Position numbers and translations under genes: made by a program. 7,810 bases of DNA from an uncultured Prevotellaceae bacterium. Its GTDB lineage: Bacteria > Bacteroidota > Bacteroidia > Bacteroidales > Bacteroidaceae. Below, piece by piece: positions 6,560-7,810 of this stretch; the stretch's first letter is position 1; the number at the start of each line of letters is the position of its first letter. The stretch is taken from NCBI GenBank assembly GCA_946187025.1, contig CAMHPM010000064.1, positions 1 through 7,810 of the forward strand, given 5' to 3'. The notes under the pieces were generated by a model that made no database searches, was not told where the DNA came from, and saw only the letters and a program-made list of their open reading frames with translations.

Positions 6560-7639
6560 ATGAAACGGATTCTAATGATGGCAGCAGTAGCCATGATTAC
6601 TGCAATGACAATGAATGCACAGCGCATCCAGGTTTGTGACAGCGAGGGGCAGCCGGTGCCCTATGCTCATATAATAAATGACAATGGTGACATCATCGGT
6701 ACGACAAACCTAAACGGCATCCTCGACGATGTGAAAGGTGCCAAGGTGATATCAGTCTCCCACATTGCCTACAAGCCGAAGAAGGTGAATGTGGAACGTG
6801 GCGGACGGATAACACTTGAGGACATCGAGTTCGACCTGCCGGCAATCACCATCACCACCAAACCACAAGTATATGTGCAGACCTACTATCGCATGTTCTA
6901 TATGAACGACGATCCTGAAATGCCAGCTTACTACTATCGAGGAGGTTTACTCAACAACTATTTCGACAATAACACAAGGAAACTGTCTTCCGACGAAGAC
7001 CATTTCTCAGCCTGCAACATAGGCATTTTGAAAACCTTGCTAAATACGATATTAAACCCATACATCAAGCAATTTGCAGGTTTGAGTATGAATAAGGTTG
7101 AAGATCGGATGAAGAAAAAATATGGTAAGACAGAACTGTCAATCACCCCCGACGGTACTGACAGGCAACGCATCACCGATAAATTTGGCGTTGTCGGCTC
7201 AATCACCGATAATCATGAAAAGGGCGAGCGTCGCTACAGCTACGACTTACACCTCATGCAGCAACATCTGCTTCAGATTACAGGCAGCGACAAGAAGATA
7301 GCAAAGGCAGCGAAAAGGGCAGAAACAGAATTGAACCGTAAGGACCAAGACTTTACCATCTATCTCATTGACGAGAATGGCAATTACGACCCCGAAGACT
7401 TTGTTATGTCACAGGTTGCCACCAGCTATGATGATGCTAAAGACAACAGTCATGTCAACATCATTATGCAGGTGTTCACCACCAAGCGTGCCTACGTCAC
7501 CAAGGACGAACTGAAGAAGATAAAGAAGGAAAACAAGATGAAGATGACCTATGAGAACCTCATTCAGTTTGAACGCAGCCACAATATCCCGCCACTCGCT
7601 GCAGACCTGCAAAAACACATCAAGGAAATAGTGAAATAA
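6560..7639 (+). CDS. Secreted protein with CarboxypepD_reg-like domain, function unknown
   Basis: The 359-residue product begins with a signal peptide (MKRILMMAAVAMITAMTMNA, probable cleavage before Gln21). With no lipobox Cys it should be released to the periplasm or beyond. Residues 22-80 fit a carboxypeptidase regulatory-like beta-sandwich: VCDSEGQPVPYAHI, then IIGTTNLNGIL, then ISVSHIAYKPKKVNV. In Bacteroidetes this module often heads TonB-dependent receptors, but here no plug or barrel follows. Instead residues 103-136 (VYVQTYYRMFYMNDDPE, then AYYYRGGLLNNYF) resemble a motif I recall from uncharacterised Bacteroidetes secreted proteins (acidic pair, then YY, then G-YY). The C-terminal half is rich in Lys, Asp and Glu, with likely helices at 240-262 and 314-330, and shows no catalytic motif I recognise. 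The ATG at 6560 gives the signal peptide directly. The gene has its own promoter and a hairpin behind it, so it is probably monocistronic. Base composition is lower in GC than dxs or comM. Confidence 0.85.
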   Translation: MKRILMMAAVAMITAMTMNAQRIQVCDSEGQPVPYAHIINDNGDIIGTTNLNGILDDVKGAKVISVSHIAYKPKKVNVERGGRITLEDIEFDLPAITITTKPQVYVQTYYRMFYMNDDPEMPAYYYRGGLLNNYFDNNTRKLSSDEDHFSACNIGILKTLLNTILNPYIKQFAGLSMNKVEDRMKKKYGKTELSITPDGTDRQRITDKFGVVGSITDNHEKGERRYSYDLHLMQQHLLQITGSDKKIAKAAKRAETELNRKDQDFTIYLIDENGNYDPEDFVMSQVATSYDDAKDNSHVNIIMQVFTTKRAYVTKDELKKIKKENKMKMTYENLIQFERSHNIPPLAADLQKHIKEIVK

Positions 7640-7649
7640 CCTGTACCGA

Positions 7650-7697
7650 CTTGCCCTGAAAAACGTTGAATGAAAAAACAACGTTTTTCAGGGCAAG
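7650..7697 (+). terminator. Perfect 19-base-pair inverted repeat, probable (bidirectional) terminator
   Basis: CTTGCCCTGAAAAACGTTG (7650-7668) is the exact reverse complement of 7679-7697, with a 10-base loop (AATGAAAAAA). It begins 10 bases after the stop codon of the secreted-protein gene. The inner part, AACGTTG paired with CAACGTT and flanked by A's on the left and T's on the right, looks like a bidirectional intrinsic terminator. The pairing then runs on through a GC-rich outer stem, and no free T tract follows (GACCCCTGC). It may therefore act as a terminator, an mRNA 3'-end stabiliser, or be a copy of a dispersed palindromic element. Confidence 0.65.
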
Positions 7698-7810
7698 ACC
7701 CCTGCACTTGGTAATCATCACGAGTTTTATAAAAGTTGATATTTTACTTTTTTGCCTATATAATCTCCCTTTTTACGCCTTATTGCAATGTGTGAATGAA
7801 AAGCATTGTT
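7698..7810. other. AT-rich non-coding end of the window
   Basis: These 113 bases contain no open frame that I can support on either strand. The stretch is T-rich (TTTTACTTTTTTGCC near 7743-7757, and another T run near 7770) and could lead into a promoter for a gene beyond the window, but no clean TAnnTTTG element is present. Confidence 0.5.

Overview
The window looks like chromosomal DNA of a Bacteroidales bacterium, most likely of the Prevotella group. The reasons are the closeness of the Dxs, TrkA, TrkH and ComM proteins to Bacteroidetes versions, the order dxs-trkA-trkH, start codons preceded by A-rich sequence instead of Shine-Dalgarno motifs, and a promoter of the Bacteroidetes form (TAnnTTTG -7 element). 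This placement rests on recognition by eye, not on a search. All genes I can support lie on the plus strand.

Bases 2-2768: the C-terminal three quarters of dxs (first enzyme of the MEP isoprenoid pathway, 5' end outside the window) is followed after 28 bases by trkA, the cytoplasmic NAD-binding regulator of Trk potassium uptake. Bases 2769-2979 form a 211-base spacer with three copies of a short imperfect dyad (CGAT-TTC-ATCG). Bases 2980-6046 hold trkH, the potassium-translocating membrane subunit that works with TrkA, and 10 bases later comM/yifB, an AAA+ ATPase of the Mg-chelatase-like family. The four genes could form one transcript, with the repeat-bearing spacer as the obvious place for internal regulation.

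Bases 6047-6559 are mostly non-coding: a 42-residue putative lipoprotein, a strong terminator-like hairpin that closes the upstream transcription unit, two perfect 20-base direct repeats with a third degenerate copy, a good Bacteroidetes promoter, and a palindrome in the predicted 5' leader. This promoter drives the last gene (6560-7639), a secreted protein with an N-terminal CarboxypepD_reg-like beta-sandwich and a C-terminal region of unknown function. That gene is followed by a perfect 19-base-pair inverted repeat at 7650-7697. The last 113 bases show no gene.

Most of the window is ordinary housekeeping sequence. The parts most worth a second look are the two repeat-bearing spacers, the tiny lipoprotein, the secreted protein of unknown function and the long hairpin behind it. 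I saw no sign of CRISPR arrays, transposases, phage genes, tRNA or rRNA.
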